Virus record (IMG/VR): IMGVR_UViG_3300025671_000063
Coordinates: 1 to 62,987 of that record
Origin: a virus
Reading direction: 5' to 3' (one strand)
Length of the DNA stretch: 62,987 bases
Made by a program: the position numbers and the translations under genes. The notes under the pieces are model-generated. The model did no database searches. It saw only the letters and a program-made list of their open reading frames with translations, and was not told where the DNA came from. Positions 5,846 through 14,874 of this stretch are shown here, piece after piece. Numbering within the stretch: the stretch's first letter is position 1; every line of letters starts with the position of its first letter.

Positions 5846-5850
5846 TTTTG
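5843..5850 (+). promoter_or_regulatory. TAATTTTG -7-like element before the portal gene
   Basis: TAATTTTG fits TAnnTTTG and ends six bases before the portal ATG. Initiation at the usual distance would give an almost leaderless transcript. It overlaps the terminase stop codon. Support is motif and position only. Confidence 0.4.
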
Positions 5851-5856
5851 TAAGAC

Positions 5857-8061
5857 ATGTATGGACAAGCGAACCTCCCTAAACAGCGTATTCCCAAGTC
5901 ACAGAAGACGAAAAAGTGGAGGGAAGAATGTGTGGAAGCTTACATAGACTTATCTAAGTTCGGAGTCAGTGAACGGAGATCATATCTAAAGTCACTGTAC
6001 GACTATTACAACGGAGTTATCGATGAACAAGACTACCGGTATGTGCTTAAGCCGTACGGTAAGACTAGGAATAACTTCCCATCTAAACTTAGGAACTACC
6101 CTATCATCAAGCCTATCATAGACTTGCTGCTCGGAGAAAAAGCAAAGCGACCTCTGAACTATACAGTAACTGTTACTAACTCTGATAGTACATCTATTAA
6201 AGAGCAGGAGAAGCACGCCATGCTTATGAATATGGCAAATGAGATGTTTGCTCAAAAGATGTCTCCGCAAGAACAGCAAGGGCAACAACAACAGTCCCCG
6301 AAGCAAATAATAGATGAGTTCGAAAGAACCTATGTAGATAGTCGCGCACTAAAAGGTCAAGCTGCTATCAATTACATAATGCAGAACCAAGAAGTTAAAG
6401 ACAAACTTCTAAATGGATTTTTTCACTACTTGGTTACTGGGGAAGTATACTCTCATAAAGGTGTAGTACGTAATGATCCATTCTTTGAGATACTTAATCC
6501 TCTAGACATAGACTACGATAAAGATCCAGATCTTGAATTTGTAGAAGATGGGGATTGGGCTATTGTACGTAAGTACGCGCATGCATCTACAGTCATAGAC
6601 ATCTTTGGGGAGTCCCTGACAGACGAGCAGATACTAGAGCTAGAGAACCCACAGCAGACATCAGCTGATTCTTATTTGCTGTACAGGGCAGAAGCTAACG
6701 GTAGTGATGAAAATATCTACCGCAACAGACTCGTAGAATGCATTACTGTATACTGGAAAAGCAGAAAAAGAATAGGATTCCTGTCCTATCCCGACCCTAT
6801 GACTGGGAGTATGGAAGAGATGGTAGTTCAGGAAGGCTACAAAATGCCTGCGAAGTATAGAGAAATAGGGGCTAAGATAAGATACGAGTGGGTCAATGAA
6901 GTATGGGAGGGCACACGTATAGATGGGAGATTCTATATAGACATAAACCCCATAGCTAATCAAAGGACATCCATGGACAATCCGTCCAAATGTAAGTTGC
7001 CTGTAAATGGGAGAAAATACTCAGACATAAACTCCGATAATATATCAGTAGTAAGTCTAGGTATCCCCTATCAGCTGAACTACAATATCTTCAAGTATCG
7101 TATGGAACTAGCTATAGCTCGCTCCAAAGATATCATAGCTCAGTTCGACATCAACATGATCCCCAAGAAGTGGGACATGGACAAGTTCATGTACTTCGTA
7201 GAAGGTACAGGTATTGCATGGGTTGACTACAACAAAGAAGGTATACAGCTATCTCCACAGCATCAGTCTGTGTTGGACATGTCTATTAAGACAATAGACC
7301 AATACCTGCAACTGCTCGAGTCCATACAATTAGAGTGGGAAAAGATATCTGGAGTCAACAGACAACGTCAAGGTGGTATAGGACCATATGAAGGAAAAGC
7401 TGTATCACAACAAGCTATTGTACAATCATCTCATATAACCGAAGATTTATTTAGAAAATATTCTAGGTTCGAGCAAAGAGAACTGCAAGGTCTACTTGAT
7501 TATTCTAAAGAAGCCTGGGTGAATGGTAAGAAAGGTATGTACGTCATGCCTGATACTACGATACAGATGTTTGACCTCTCATCGATGGAATTGATGGAGT
7601 CAGAGTTCGGAATCTTTGTGTCTGACTCTGGGAGAGATCAAGACAAGCTTGAACAAGCAAGAGCTATTGGACAATCAATGGTGCAGAACGGAGTACCAGC
7701 ATCTGCAGTGCTTGATATGTTTGATACTGAGAACTTTATCGGCCTTAAGGATAAGATTCGCAAAGCAGAGAAAGCTCAAGAAGAATTGCAACAAGCTCAG
7801 CAGCAAGCACAGCAAGAACAGCAGCAACAGCAAATGCAGATGGAGCAGCAGAAGATGCAGATGGAAGAGCTTAGCAAAGACAAAGACCGTCAGGTTGATA
7901 TTGAGGTAGCGCTTATAAATGCAGAAGCACGAGATCAAACTGACAAGTTGCAGATTGATATGGAGAAGATGATGCGAGACTTTGAAATAAAAGAAAAAGA
8001 ATTGCAACTAAAAGAAAAAGCGCTTTTCACTGAAGGTGATACTGAACCTAACGGGGTATGA
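5857..8061 (+). CDS. Portal protein
   Basis: The 734-aa protein directly follows the terminase. It shows a portal-like N-terminus (RSYLKSLYDYYNGVIDEQDY, then FPSKLRNYPIIKPIIDLLLG), a long helical stem region, and a C-terminal Gln/Glu-rich coiled coil (about 640-720) typical of portals in this phage group. Twelve subunits would form the DNA channel at the capsid vertex and dock the terminase and connector. Position between terminase and capsid genes and size near that of crAss-like portals are the main support. The poly-Gln run (about 645-670) comes from repeated CAG/CAA codons. Confidence 0.85.
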   Translation: MYGQANLPKQRIPKSQKTKKWREECVEAYIDLSKFGVSERRSYLKSLYDYYNGVIDEQDYRYVLKPYGKTRNNFPSKLRNYPIIKPIIDLLLGEKAKRPLNYTVTVTNSDSTSIKEQEKHAMLMNMANEMFAQKMSPQEQQGQQQQSPKQIIDEFERTYVDSRALKGQAAINYIMQNQEVKDKLLNGFFHYLVTGEVYSHKGVVRNDPFFEILNPLDIDYDKDPDLEFVEDGDWAIVRKYAHASTVIDIFGESLTDEQILELENPQQTSADSYLLYRAEANGSDENIYRNRLVECITVYWKSRKRIGFLSYPDPMTGSMEEMVVQEGYKMPAKYREIGAKIRYEWVNEVWEGTRIDGRFYIDINPIANQRTSMDNPSKCKLPVNGRKYSDINSDNISVVSLGIPYQLNYNIFKYRMELAIARSKDIIAQFDINMIPKKWDMDKFMYFVEGTGIAWVDYNKEGIQLSPQHQSVLDMSIKTIDQYLQLLESIQLEWEKISGVNRQRQGGIGPYEGKAVSQQAIVQSSHITEDLFRKYSRFEQRELQGLLDYSKEAWVNGKKGMYVMPDTTIQMFDLSSMELMESEFGIFVSDSGRDQDKLEQARAIGQSMVQNGVPASAVLDMFDTENFIGLKDKIRKAEKAQEELQQAQQQAQQEQQQQQMQMEQQKMQMEELSKDKDRQVDIEVALINAEARDQTDKLQIDMEKMMRDFEIKEKELQLKEKALFTEGDTEPNGV

Positions 8062-10103
8062 CAAACAAAGAGCGTAGAAATATTGTAAATGACGCAAAAA
8101 CTCGTGGATACACGGGTAGTTACGTAGATCTTTTTAAGGAAGCTGCATTAAATCCTACAGGAACACCAACTCCTGATAATGTAGCAGTAACTCCTCAAGA
8201 ACAAGAAGCAGGGCTGAGACCATACCACGATGCCGGGGATACGAACGCATCTATGGCATTCAAAGATGTGCCTCCTAATACCCCATTCAATACAGTCGGA
8301 ATGAAGAGGCCGATTGATATTAAAAAGTATGATAAGCAGGGACACCTCGTAAAATCATGGAACAGCGTTCCCCCCGGCATCCAAAATCTCGACACTGGTC
8401 CAAATGCAGGTACAATAATTGAGACTCCTGCACGTATGCAAGAGGGCGGTCCTGTAAAAAAACAAGTAGGTCCTAGGGTACCTAAACAAGATACCCCAGT
8501 AAGATCTACTGAGAGTAGGAACTTAGACAACGACTCTACTTACAATACTAAAGGGTGGTTAGCTGCAGGTGCTCCCGGAGGGATAGACCCGGGAGACGGA
8601 GAGTTTCATGGGGCGAGTGTAGACCCAAACACAGGAATGTGGCTTAAAAGCAAAAATCATTCTACAGCCTGGAAGGAACACTTAGGAGCACAGCTTAGCC
8701 CTGACCAGTTCTTCAAAGAAAATATGGCAGTTGTAAACCCAGAAGGATACTTCGGGAATAACCAGCTGCAGTATGTTCCTAGGAAAAAACAACAAGTAGG
8801 AGGGTACAACCCGGGTGAGTATATGAATGAGATGCAGCCCAAAGTATTCCCGAATCAAAAAAGGGATGCTAAATGGGTCAAGTATACTACAGATCACGAC
8901 TTTGCAGGGAGATTCCCAGGAGAAACAAGGAGCAACAGAGAGCTTGGGTTAGAAATATCTAATAGAAATACTGTTTCACTCGTCCCAAACCCAGATCTAC
9001 AATCTGCAATTGAAAGTAAAAAAGTAAAAGCTCAGTATGGATCTTTTGTTGCCGGCCAAAAGCGAGACGAGCTAAATAAAAAACTTGCCGGAATGAATGC
9101 TGAAGACCGGGAAGCATACATGCAGACTGAGGAATACGATAAGGAGTTTAGGCAAACATTGGGACAATCAGAAGCTATTCAGTACGTACCATTAGTAGAA
9201 GGTATAACATTTGGAGCAGCACTTGCTCCATTAGCAGGACCAGCTTTTGGTCGTGCTACTACTGCGATTAACGAAGCTGCTGGAAGTTTGTATACAGCTG
9301 CAGGTGATGCTGTTGGGGCACTTACTAATACAATAGGCAGTACACGCGCAGGACAAGCTATGGCAGCAGGTAGAGATGCTCTTGCATCAAGTAGATTGGG
9401 ACAAGCAGGACAAGCTATTTACAACTATGCCCAAGCGCCAGGTCAATATATTGCAAATTCCAGGCTTGGACAAGCTATGGGAACAGCGTACAATGCTCCG
9501 ATATCAGCACTAGGAGGTCAAAGTTTTAAAGGAGCAATTAAACCCTTTATGACTTGGTATGGTCTGACTCAAGGTGACGATGTTGTTAGAAAACTATCAG
9601 AAGGAGATATAACAGGAGCTGCAAGTTCTGCATCAAAAATGCCAGGTTTGGGGGGAGCCAAAAATGCTGTTACTCAAGCAATCAACACGGCAAAAACAAT
9701 AGGGTACTTAGATGATAGTGCTACTGCTGCTGTTAATATAGCTTCAGGAGAAGCAACTGTTGATGACGTTTTAGATTTAACAAAAAGCACTCCTGGTACA
9801 AGTGGAATTAGATTCGTAGGGAACACCGCAAAGAATGTAGTCGGGAATGATGCAGAGGAAGATGTATCTATAAACGTAGAACCTCAGTTAAAAGAAAAAG
9901 AACCTAGGGGCAGAAGTGAGCGGTATGATAGAATGGGAAATGTAGTTACTGAATTTGAGTTTCAGGAAACTAGCGAGGGAAGAAGAGCTCCTCAACGTGC
10001 TCAAAGAAGTTATGATCCTATGACTTTAGGAGGGTACAAAAAACGACCAGTGCGATATAATAATAATCGCTATAAAAAATACTTTAATAAAAGCAAGCCA
10101 TAA
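8058..10103 (+). CDS. Virion cargo/ejection-like protein, 681 aa
   Basis: It overlaps the portal stop by four bases (ATGA). The first 130 residues contain FKDVPPNTPFNTVGMKRPID and PPGIQNLDTGP, then ETPARMQEGG, a pattern I recall from structural proteins of many Bacteroidota phages. Residues about 375-560 are Ala/Gly-rich with three RxGQA-type repeats (TRAGQAMA, SRLGQAGQ, SRLGQAMG) and look membrane-active. The C-terminus is very basic. This composition suggests a protein packaged in the head or ejected with the DNA. No enzyme motif is seen. The structural assignment is likely; the exact role is unknown. Confidence 0.65.
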   Translation: MTNKERRNIVNDAKTRGYTGSYVDLFKEAALNPTGTPTPDNVAVTPQEQEAGLRPYHDAGDTNASMAFKDVPPNTPFNTVGMKRPIDIKKYDKQGHLVKSWNSVPPGIQNLDTGPNAGTIIETPARMQEGGPVKKQVGPRVPKQDTPVRSTESRNLDNDSTYNTKGWLAAGAPGGIDPGDGEFHGASVDPNTGMWLKSKNHSTAWKEHLGAQLSPDQFFKENMAVVNPEGYFGNNQLQYVPRKKQQVGGYNPGEYMNEMQPKVFPNQKRDAKWVKYTTDHDFAGRFPGETRSNRELGLEISNRNTVSLVPNPDLQSAIESKKVKAQYGSFVAGQKRDELNKKLAGMNAEDREAYMQTEEYDKEFRQTLGQSEAIQYVPLVEGITFGAALAPLAGPAFGRATTAINEAAGSLYTAAGDAVGALTNTIGSTRAGQAMAAGRDALASSRLGQAGQAIYNYAQAPGQYIANSRLGQAMGTAYNAPISALGGQSFKGAIKPFMTWYGLTQGDDVVRKLSEGDITGAASSASKMPGLGGAKNAVTQAINTAKTIGYLDDSATAAVNIASGEATVDDVLDLTKSTPGTSGIRFVGNTAKNVVGNDAEEDVSINVEPQLKEKEPRGRSERYDRMGNVVTEFEFQETSEGRRAPQRAQRSYDPMTLGGYKKRPVRYNNNRYKKYFNKSKP

Positions 10104-10112
10104 AACACTAAA

Positions 10113-10120
10113 TACCTTTG
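10113..10120 (+). promoter_or_regulatory. TACCTTTG -7 element before the scaffold-like gene
   Basis: TACCTTTG is a perfect TAnnTTTG and ends four bases before the ATG at 10125, so any transcript from it would be leaderless or nearly so. It is followed by TATAATG. A -33 box is not apparent. Confidence 0.45.
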
Positions 10121-10124
10121 TATA

Positions 10125-11219
10125 ATGACAGACCCAAACGACAAATTAGATTTCAACTCGATATCGTTCGATGACGTTATCGGTGACGGGGCACCGGGCC
10201 TTGACATAGTTGAAGAAACCTTGCCTCAAGAAGTTGAGGAAGAAGAACCTATTGACAACGAACTAGACGAGGATGCTAGGGGGTATGGGGACGAAGATGA
10301 TGATGATGATGATTATCACCGCCCAGAAGAAGAAACTTACGTAGAAGATGGATACGAAGATTCAGATCCCCCAATAGCACATCAAATTTCTGATATTCTA
10401 GGCTACGAACTTGAGAACGAGTACGACGATACAGTTGAAGGCCTGACAGAATATGTAAGAGATATTTCTCAAGAAGTTGCAGAGGAACAGCTAAATGAAC
10501 TGTTCGAGCAATTTCCAGAAGTTCAACGGCACTTAGACTATGTGCTTGCAGGAGGAGAGTCAGATCAATTCTTTGAAGCACATAATCCGCAGAACGATTT
10601 CTCAAATCTGCATATGTCTGAAAGAGATACCATGACTCAAAAGGCTGTACTGTCTCAGTACTTCCAGTACAAAGGTCATGACCAAGCTTTCATTCAAGAT
10701 ATGCTGGATGACTATGAAGACAGTGGTAAGCTCTTTGATAAAGCTAATCTTGCCAAAGAGTCTCTAGCACAAGTGCAGCAACAGCAACGTGAAGAGATGT
10801 TCGAACAACAACAACGACTCTTTGAACAGCAAGAAGCTGAAAGAGAGCAGTTTTGGGATGGGGTAGCAAATACACTTGAAGAAGGACGAGAGTTTGCAGG
10901 GATTAGAATTCCTGACAGAGATAAGTCTACATTCTTTGAGTATATCTCTGCACCTATAGATGACAGCGGTAGAACCCAACGAGACATAGACTATTCAGAA
11001 GCTGATATGGATATCAAGCTTGCAATAGACTACTTGATGTTTAGCGGGTTTAACCTAGAAGATATTATTTCTACAAAAGCTAAGACTGAAAGCGCACGCA
11101 ATTTGCGTGATCGTATTGTCTCTAACCAAGAGAGAGTACGTAATGCTAAAGGTCAAAGCAGAAGTAGACAAACAGCATTTGATCCAGACAATCTGGACAT
11201 AAACGCGCTTTTTCAATAA
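10125..11219 (+). CDS. Acidic scaffolding-like protein, 364 aa
   Basis: The protein is strongly acidic and helical, encoded immediately before the major capsid gene, the usual place of a scaffold. Residues about 35-75 are Asp/Glu-rich, with six consecutive Asp codons (a GAT repeat). A long helical middle follows, with a Gln/Glu-rich coiled coil near 215-245 (LAQVQQQQREEMFEQQQ) and a basic C-terminus that could contact the capsid protein. Scaffolds guide capsid assembly and then leave or remain as cargo. The call comes from charge and position; sequence homology was not tested. Confidence 0.6.
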   Translation: MTDPNDKLDFNSISFDDVIGDGAPGLDIVEETLPQEVEEEEPIDNELDEDARGYGDEDDDDDDYHRPEEETYVEDGYEDSDPPIAHQISDILGYELENEYDDTVEGLTEYVRDISQEVAEEQLNELFEQFPEVQRHLDYVLAGGESDQFFEAHNPQNDFSNLHMSERDTMTQKAVLSQYFQYKGHDQAFIQDMLDDYEDSGKLFDKANLAKESLAQVQQQQREEMFEQQQRLFEQQEAEREQFWDGVANTLEEGREFAGIRIPDRDKSTFFEYISAPIDDSGRTQRDIDYSEADMDIKLAIDYLMFSGFNLEDIISTKAKTESARNLRDRIVSNQERVRNAKGQSRSRQTAFDPDNLDINALFQ

Positions 11220-11247
11220 GCAACCTAACTTTTAAATATAGACAATC

Positions 11248-12738
11248 ATGGCTTTGATGCAAGTACTGAAAACGTACTATAACGATTCGCAGATGACCGA
11301 CACAAACTCGTTGGTTAATGCATTGATGGAGAAACCCGAAGAACTCTCCCCAATTATCACGCACTTGGCTGGACGTGAAGAGAAGAAGTTTCCGCTTTCT
11401 TTTCTGACCGAAGGGGTTGGAAACACACGCTCGATCAACCGTTGGGAGTACGAGTACCGTGTTAAAACTCATGAAGTCAACGTCCGCCCGGTCGTTAGTG
11501 TTAAACAAATAGCAGCTGGTGGCGATACCGCTATTGGTGCTAGTGGATCTACCTTCAAGGTAGTGTTCCCCGACAAGTGGTTCATCTTTCCTTACACGCT
11601 CGTCTCCCAATCTGGTGAGCTTGCGCGTATCATGAAAGACCCTGAGCCTGTTGGTGATGGATATGAGTACACCCTTCAGTTGGTTAAGCCCAATGCAGGT
11701 GGACTTAGTGCAGCTGCAGGTGGTGACCTTGCTACTGGTGCTCTCTGGGGTATGCTGTATGCTAACGTTGGAATCGACTTCTCAAGAGGTAACGCTTCCA
11801 ACTGGACAGCACCTGGCCTCGTCCGGTCTAAGATTGGAACGATTCGTAAGTCCTACCAGTTCTCTGGTAACGCAAAGGACTACGTTGCTGAGTTCAATCT
11901 CCCGACCAAAGAAGGTTCTTCCACCAAGTTGTGGATGGACTACGAGGAGTACCGCCACATGCTGAAGTTCAAGGAGGAGTGCGAGATGTACTACTGGTAC
12001 GGTCAGCGCACCCATGACGACAAAGGTCGTACGACGATGACTGACGAGAATGGTCAGCCTGTTGTTTCTGGTCCTGGTCTGCTTGAGCAAATCATCAACA
12101 AGGATACCTACTCCACCCTGACTCAGAAGAAGATGGAGGATGTTATTGGTGACTTGTTCTATGGTATGACTGATGCTACTGATAAGCAGGTTACTCTGTA
12201 TACCGGTATCGGTGGTGCACGTGAGTTCGATAAGGCTCTGCGTAACTACTATGCTGGTGGTGGTTTGAACCCTTCGGGCATTGCTGCTGATAGTGGTAAT
12301 AACGCTTACCTGCGCACGACTGAGTCCAAGTTCATTACTGGAAGCGGACGTAGCCTTGGTATTACTGGTTACTTCACCAGCTATGACCACATTGATGGTC
12401 ACACGGTAAACGTGGTGAAGTCTCCTCTGTTTGATCATGGTCCTGTTGCTCAAGCTTCTAAGAAGCACCCCGAAAGCGGTCTCCCGCTCGAAAGCTACAG
12501 AATGGTCTTTGTTGACCAGTCCAACTATGACGGAGAAAACAATCTCCAGATGATTAACAAGAAGGGTCGTGAGATGCTTCGTTGGGCTGTTGCAGGTTCC
12601 GTCGTCCCGAAAGGGTTCAAAGAGTCGGATACCCGCGCAAGCGATATAGACGGTGCTTCTGTGCACATGCTGAAGACGGCTGGTATCCTGCTCCGCAGAT
12701 TTGATACTTCGCTGGATTTGCAGTGCACTGCATCGTAA
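11248..12738 (+). CDS. Major capsid protein (HK97-type fold expected)
   Basis: The 496-aa protein begins with an N-terminal region containing FPLSFLTEGVGNTRSINR, which I recall as characteristic of Bacteroidota-phage major capsid proteins. Size and place after the scaffold-like gene agree. Codon choice differs from neighbours: many GGT, CGT, AAG, CTG and ATC codons and higher G+C, as expected for the most heavily translated gene. A strong hairpin follows the stop. The HK97 fold is inferred from the family, since all tailed phages share it. The long antisense frame over 11782-12666 is a by-product of this codon bias. Confidence 0.88.
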   Translation: MALMQVLKTYYNDSQMTDTNSLVNALMEKPEELSPIITHLAGREEKKFPLSFLTEGVGNTRSINRWEYEYRVKTHEVNVRPVVSVKQIAAGGDTAIGASGSTFKVVFPDKWFIFPYTLVSQSGELARIMKDPEPVGDGYEYTLQLVKPNAGGLSAAAGGDLATGALWGMLYANVGIDFSRGNASNWTAPGLVRSKIGTIRKSYQFSGNAKDYVAEFNLPTKEGSSTKLWMDYEEYRHMLKFKEECEMYYWYGQRTHDDKGRTTMTDENGQPVVSGPGLLEQIINKDTYSTLTQKKMEDVIGDLFYGMTDATDKQVTLYTGIGGAREFDKALRNYYAGGGLNPSGIAADSGNNAYLRTTESKFITGSGRSLGITGYFTSYDHIDGHTVNVVKSPLFDHGPVAQASKKHPESGLPLESYRMVFVDQSNYDGENNLQMINKKGREMLRWAVAGSVVPKGFKESDTRASDIDGASVHMLKTAGILLRRFDTSLDLQCTAS

Positions 12739-12751
12739 TTTGGTGTTTGGT

Positions 12752-12795
12752 TTGCATGAAGGGGGGACTGCGAAGGTGGTCCCCCTGAAATGCGA
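12752..12795 (+). terminator. Long hairpin after the major capsid gene
   Basis: TTGCAT (12752-12757) pairs with ATGCGA (12790-12795). A symmetrical GAA/GAA internal loop follows, and then GGGGGGAC (12761-12768) pairs with GTCCCCCT (12779-12786) around a 10-nt loop. It lies 14 bases beyond the stop. No T-run follows, so it may act as a transcript-stabilising or partial termination structure that lowers expression of downstream genes relative to the capsid protein. Confidence 0.65.
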
Positions 12796-12830
12796 CTCTA
12801 CATATAAGTTATTCTTAAACTAAAAAGAAC

Positions 12831-13634
12831 ATGAAAAAAGTGTACATCAGACGTAAGGAGCTTAACGGCTACCTTCCAAAGGAAATCCTCTCAACGGCGA
12901 GGATATCAATCGGTTCAATTTATGTGGGCAGACAACCCCTGAAAGGGTTTGAAGACGAAGAATCCAAAAAACACCTAAGACGGATTCTTGACGTTCCCCC
13001 AGATCATCCTAGCTGGCCAGCTCTTGAAAAAAATTACTGGTCATCTATGAGTCTAAAAGTTCCATTCGAAGGAGTAGAGCTTGATATAACTCTTGATGAT
13101 AATGGAGACGCTGTCAATCCTCAAGACTATGCTACATTCAGATGGTGCCAAAGGCACAGACAAGTAGCAACGTCTAAGGAAGAGATGGATAAAAGTAGTC
13201 ACAAAAAATTCTACATCTATGATCCACAAGAAGACTTGATTAAGTCCAACAACAAGATCAAGCTTAGCAAAGATGCTGATAAAGAGTTCATCAAAATCTC
13301 ATCCGACGCGGATAAGATGCGAAGAGTTCTTAGAGTATTGACTAAACAGAACACGGATAAAATGACTGACATGGAAATAGAGAATACTCTCTACGGACAA
13401 AAGAGCAGTAATCCAGGTTTGTTCCTAAAAGTATCTTTGGATAAGAACCTTGATGTTAGAGCTGAGATAGAGGAACTGATCGAGCGGGGAGTACTTCGCA
13501 AAATTGGGAACCAAATTATCCATGAAGATGAAACAATTGGGTCCGATATGACGGACACTATTGTGTACTTCAATAACAAAAAGAACTCAGGTGCTGTAAA
13601 CGCCATGAGAGCAAAACTTAAAACACTAGCATGA
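12831..13634 (+). CDS. Virion protein, connector-region candidate, 267 aa
   Basis: The N-terminus (VYIRRKELNGYLPKEILSTA) and the segment RQPLKGFEDEESKKHLRRIL, then DVPPDHPSWPALEKNYWSSM, resemble a protein conserved directly after the capsid gene in Bacteroidota podovirus-like genomes. The rest is mixed alpha/beta with a helical C-terminal third. It overlaps the following gene by four bases (ATGA), implying joint translation. A place in the head or the portal-adjacent ring is likely from position. No catalytic residues are recognisable. Confidence 0.6.
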   Translation: MKKVYIRRKELNGYLPKEILSTARISIGSIYVGRQPLKGFEDEESKKHLRRILDVPPDHPSWPALEKNYWSSMSLKVPFEGVELDITLDDNGDAVNPQDYATFRWCQRHRQVATSKEEMDKSSHKKFYIYDPQEDLIKSNNKIKLSKDADKEFIKISSDADKMRRVLRVLTKQNTDKMTDMEIENTLYGQKSSNPGLFLKVSLDKNLDVRAEIEELIERGVLRKIGNQIIHEDETIGSDMTDTIVYFNNKKNSGAVNAMRAKLKTLA

Positions 13635-14845
13635 CAGTAGAGGAGATGCACGTAGCAGTAAACTTGGGAGTGCAAAAAATTGCATCATTCCAAGCAGATA
13701 ACTTGTTGTCGGAAGAAATCGACTATGAGCTTAATACTGCTGTACGCAGACTTATCTCCCAACGCTACAACATGCTAGGCAACAAGTATCGGCGGGGGTT
13801 TGAACAGTCTCAGAAGAGACTCGACGACCTCCGCCATCTTGTTGAAGACTATACCACGCAGAACTCCAGCTATATGGGGATAGGGTATACGTCACGCACG
13901 AACGGGAATATTGATATCTACAGATACAAATTTCCTAATGACTATATGTTCTTGATTAATGTGTTGTCAGAAGTTACTTATGATTGTAGGAAAGATCCTG
14001 TACAGATAACTGAAGGATACACATACAAAGAATATTTGAAGATATCTCTTACAGTTCCTGCACCTGGGTACATGATACAAAGTATAGCAGTAGCTGATCA
14101 GGAGGGACTCCCTGAGACAGTAATATTTGGACAAGAAGGACTTAGCTATGATTACTTGATAGGTCCTTACTACAGTGGTAATATCAATCCTAGCTTGTCC
14201 AACAATGACAGCTTTACTGATAGATACTTCGATACTGTAGCTACTGACTCTCCCCCAGCTGATGGAAACGAGCTATATCTAGAGAGAGTGTTTCAGGTTG
14301 AGGGTCAAGGATTTAACCAGTTTGACGGAGGTGCTATGTCAAACAATGATCCAGATGTAGACGGTAACATTTACAACGGAGCTTACGCTATAGTAACCTG
14401 GGTAAATCCAAGCACGCTGGAAACTTTGGAGCAGGTAAATAATCTAGATCCAACAACAACAACTATCGAGACTAGAGTTGCTAACTATGGATTCCCAGCA
14501 CCACCTCAAATAAGGATCTCAAGAACTAACTGTAAGTTCTCTCAACAAGATGATATTTACGCAATTCTTGATGACCCATTTAATAGCACTTCTCCGTCAG
14601 GAATATTGTATACAGTTCAAGAAACTTTCTTAGATTTGTATACTAATAATACTTTTGTACCGAACTCGGTTCAAATTAAATACATACGTAAACCCGCAAC
14701 GATCTCTCGTAGGTTTGGTGTGGGATGCGAACTACCAGAACATACACATCATGAAGTTGTGGAAATGGCAGTGAAAAGCATCTTGGAAGGCTTCGAGTCT
14801 CCGAGATATCAAACGCAATCTAGGGAAGTCCTGGAGAGCGAGTAA
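13631..14845 (+). CDS. Head-tail connector/ring-like protein, 404 aa
   Basis: The N-terminal helical domain, EMHVAVNLGVQKIASFQADN then LLSEEIDYELNTAVRRLISQ and later FEQSQKRLDDLRHLVEDY, is a pattern I recall as widely conserved in connector-region proteins of crAss-like and related phages. Residues about 100-330 are beta-rich, with Asn/Asp/Gly loops. The C-terminus (KYIRKPATISRRFGVGCELP, then HHEVVEMAVKSILEGFESPR) returns to helices, typical of gateway/ring proteins. It probably forms a ring under the portal. It starts inside the previous gene's stop. Confidence 0.65.
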   Translation: MTVEEMHVAVNLGVQKIASFQADNLLSEEIDYELNTAVRRLISQRYNMLGNKYRRGFEQSQKRLDDLRHLVEDYTTQNSSYMGIGYTSRTNGNIDIYRYKFPNDYMFLINVLSEVTYDCRKDPVQITEGYTYKEYLKISLTVPAPGYMIQSIAVADQEGLPETVIFGQEGLSYDYLIGPYYSGNINPSLSNNDSFTDRYFDTVATDSPPADGNELYLERVFQVEGQGFNQFDGGAMSNNDPDVDGNIYNGAYAIVTWVNPSTLETLEQVNNLDPTTTTIETRVANYGFPAPPQIRISRTNCKFSQQDDIYAILDDPFNSTSPSGILYTVQETFLDLYTNNTFVPNSVQIKYIRKPATISRRFGVGCELPEHTHHEVVEMAVKSILEGFESPRYQTQSREVLESE

Positions 14846-14874
14846 TTTTTGTATAATAGTCTTAAAAATATATC

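Noticed and set aside
11782-12666. 294-aa antisense frame
   Set aside because: Complete shadow of the capsid gene caused by its codon bias.
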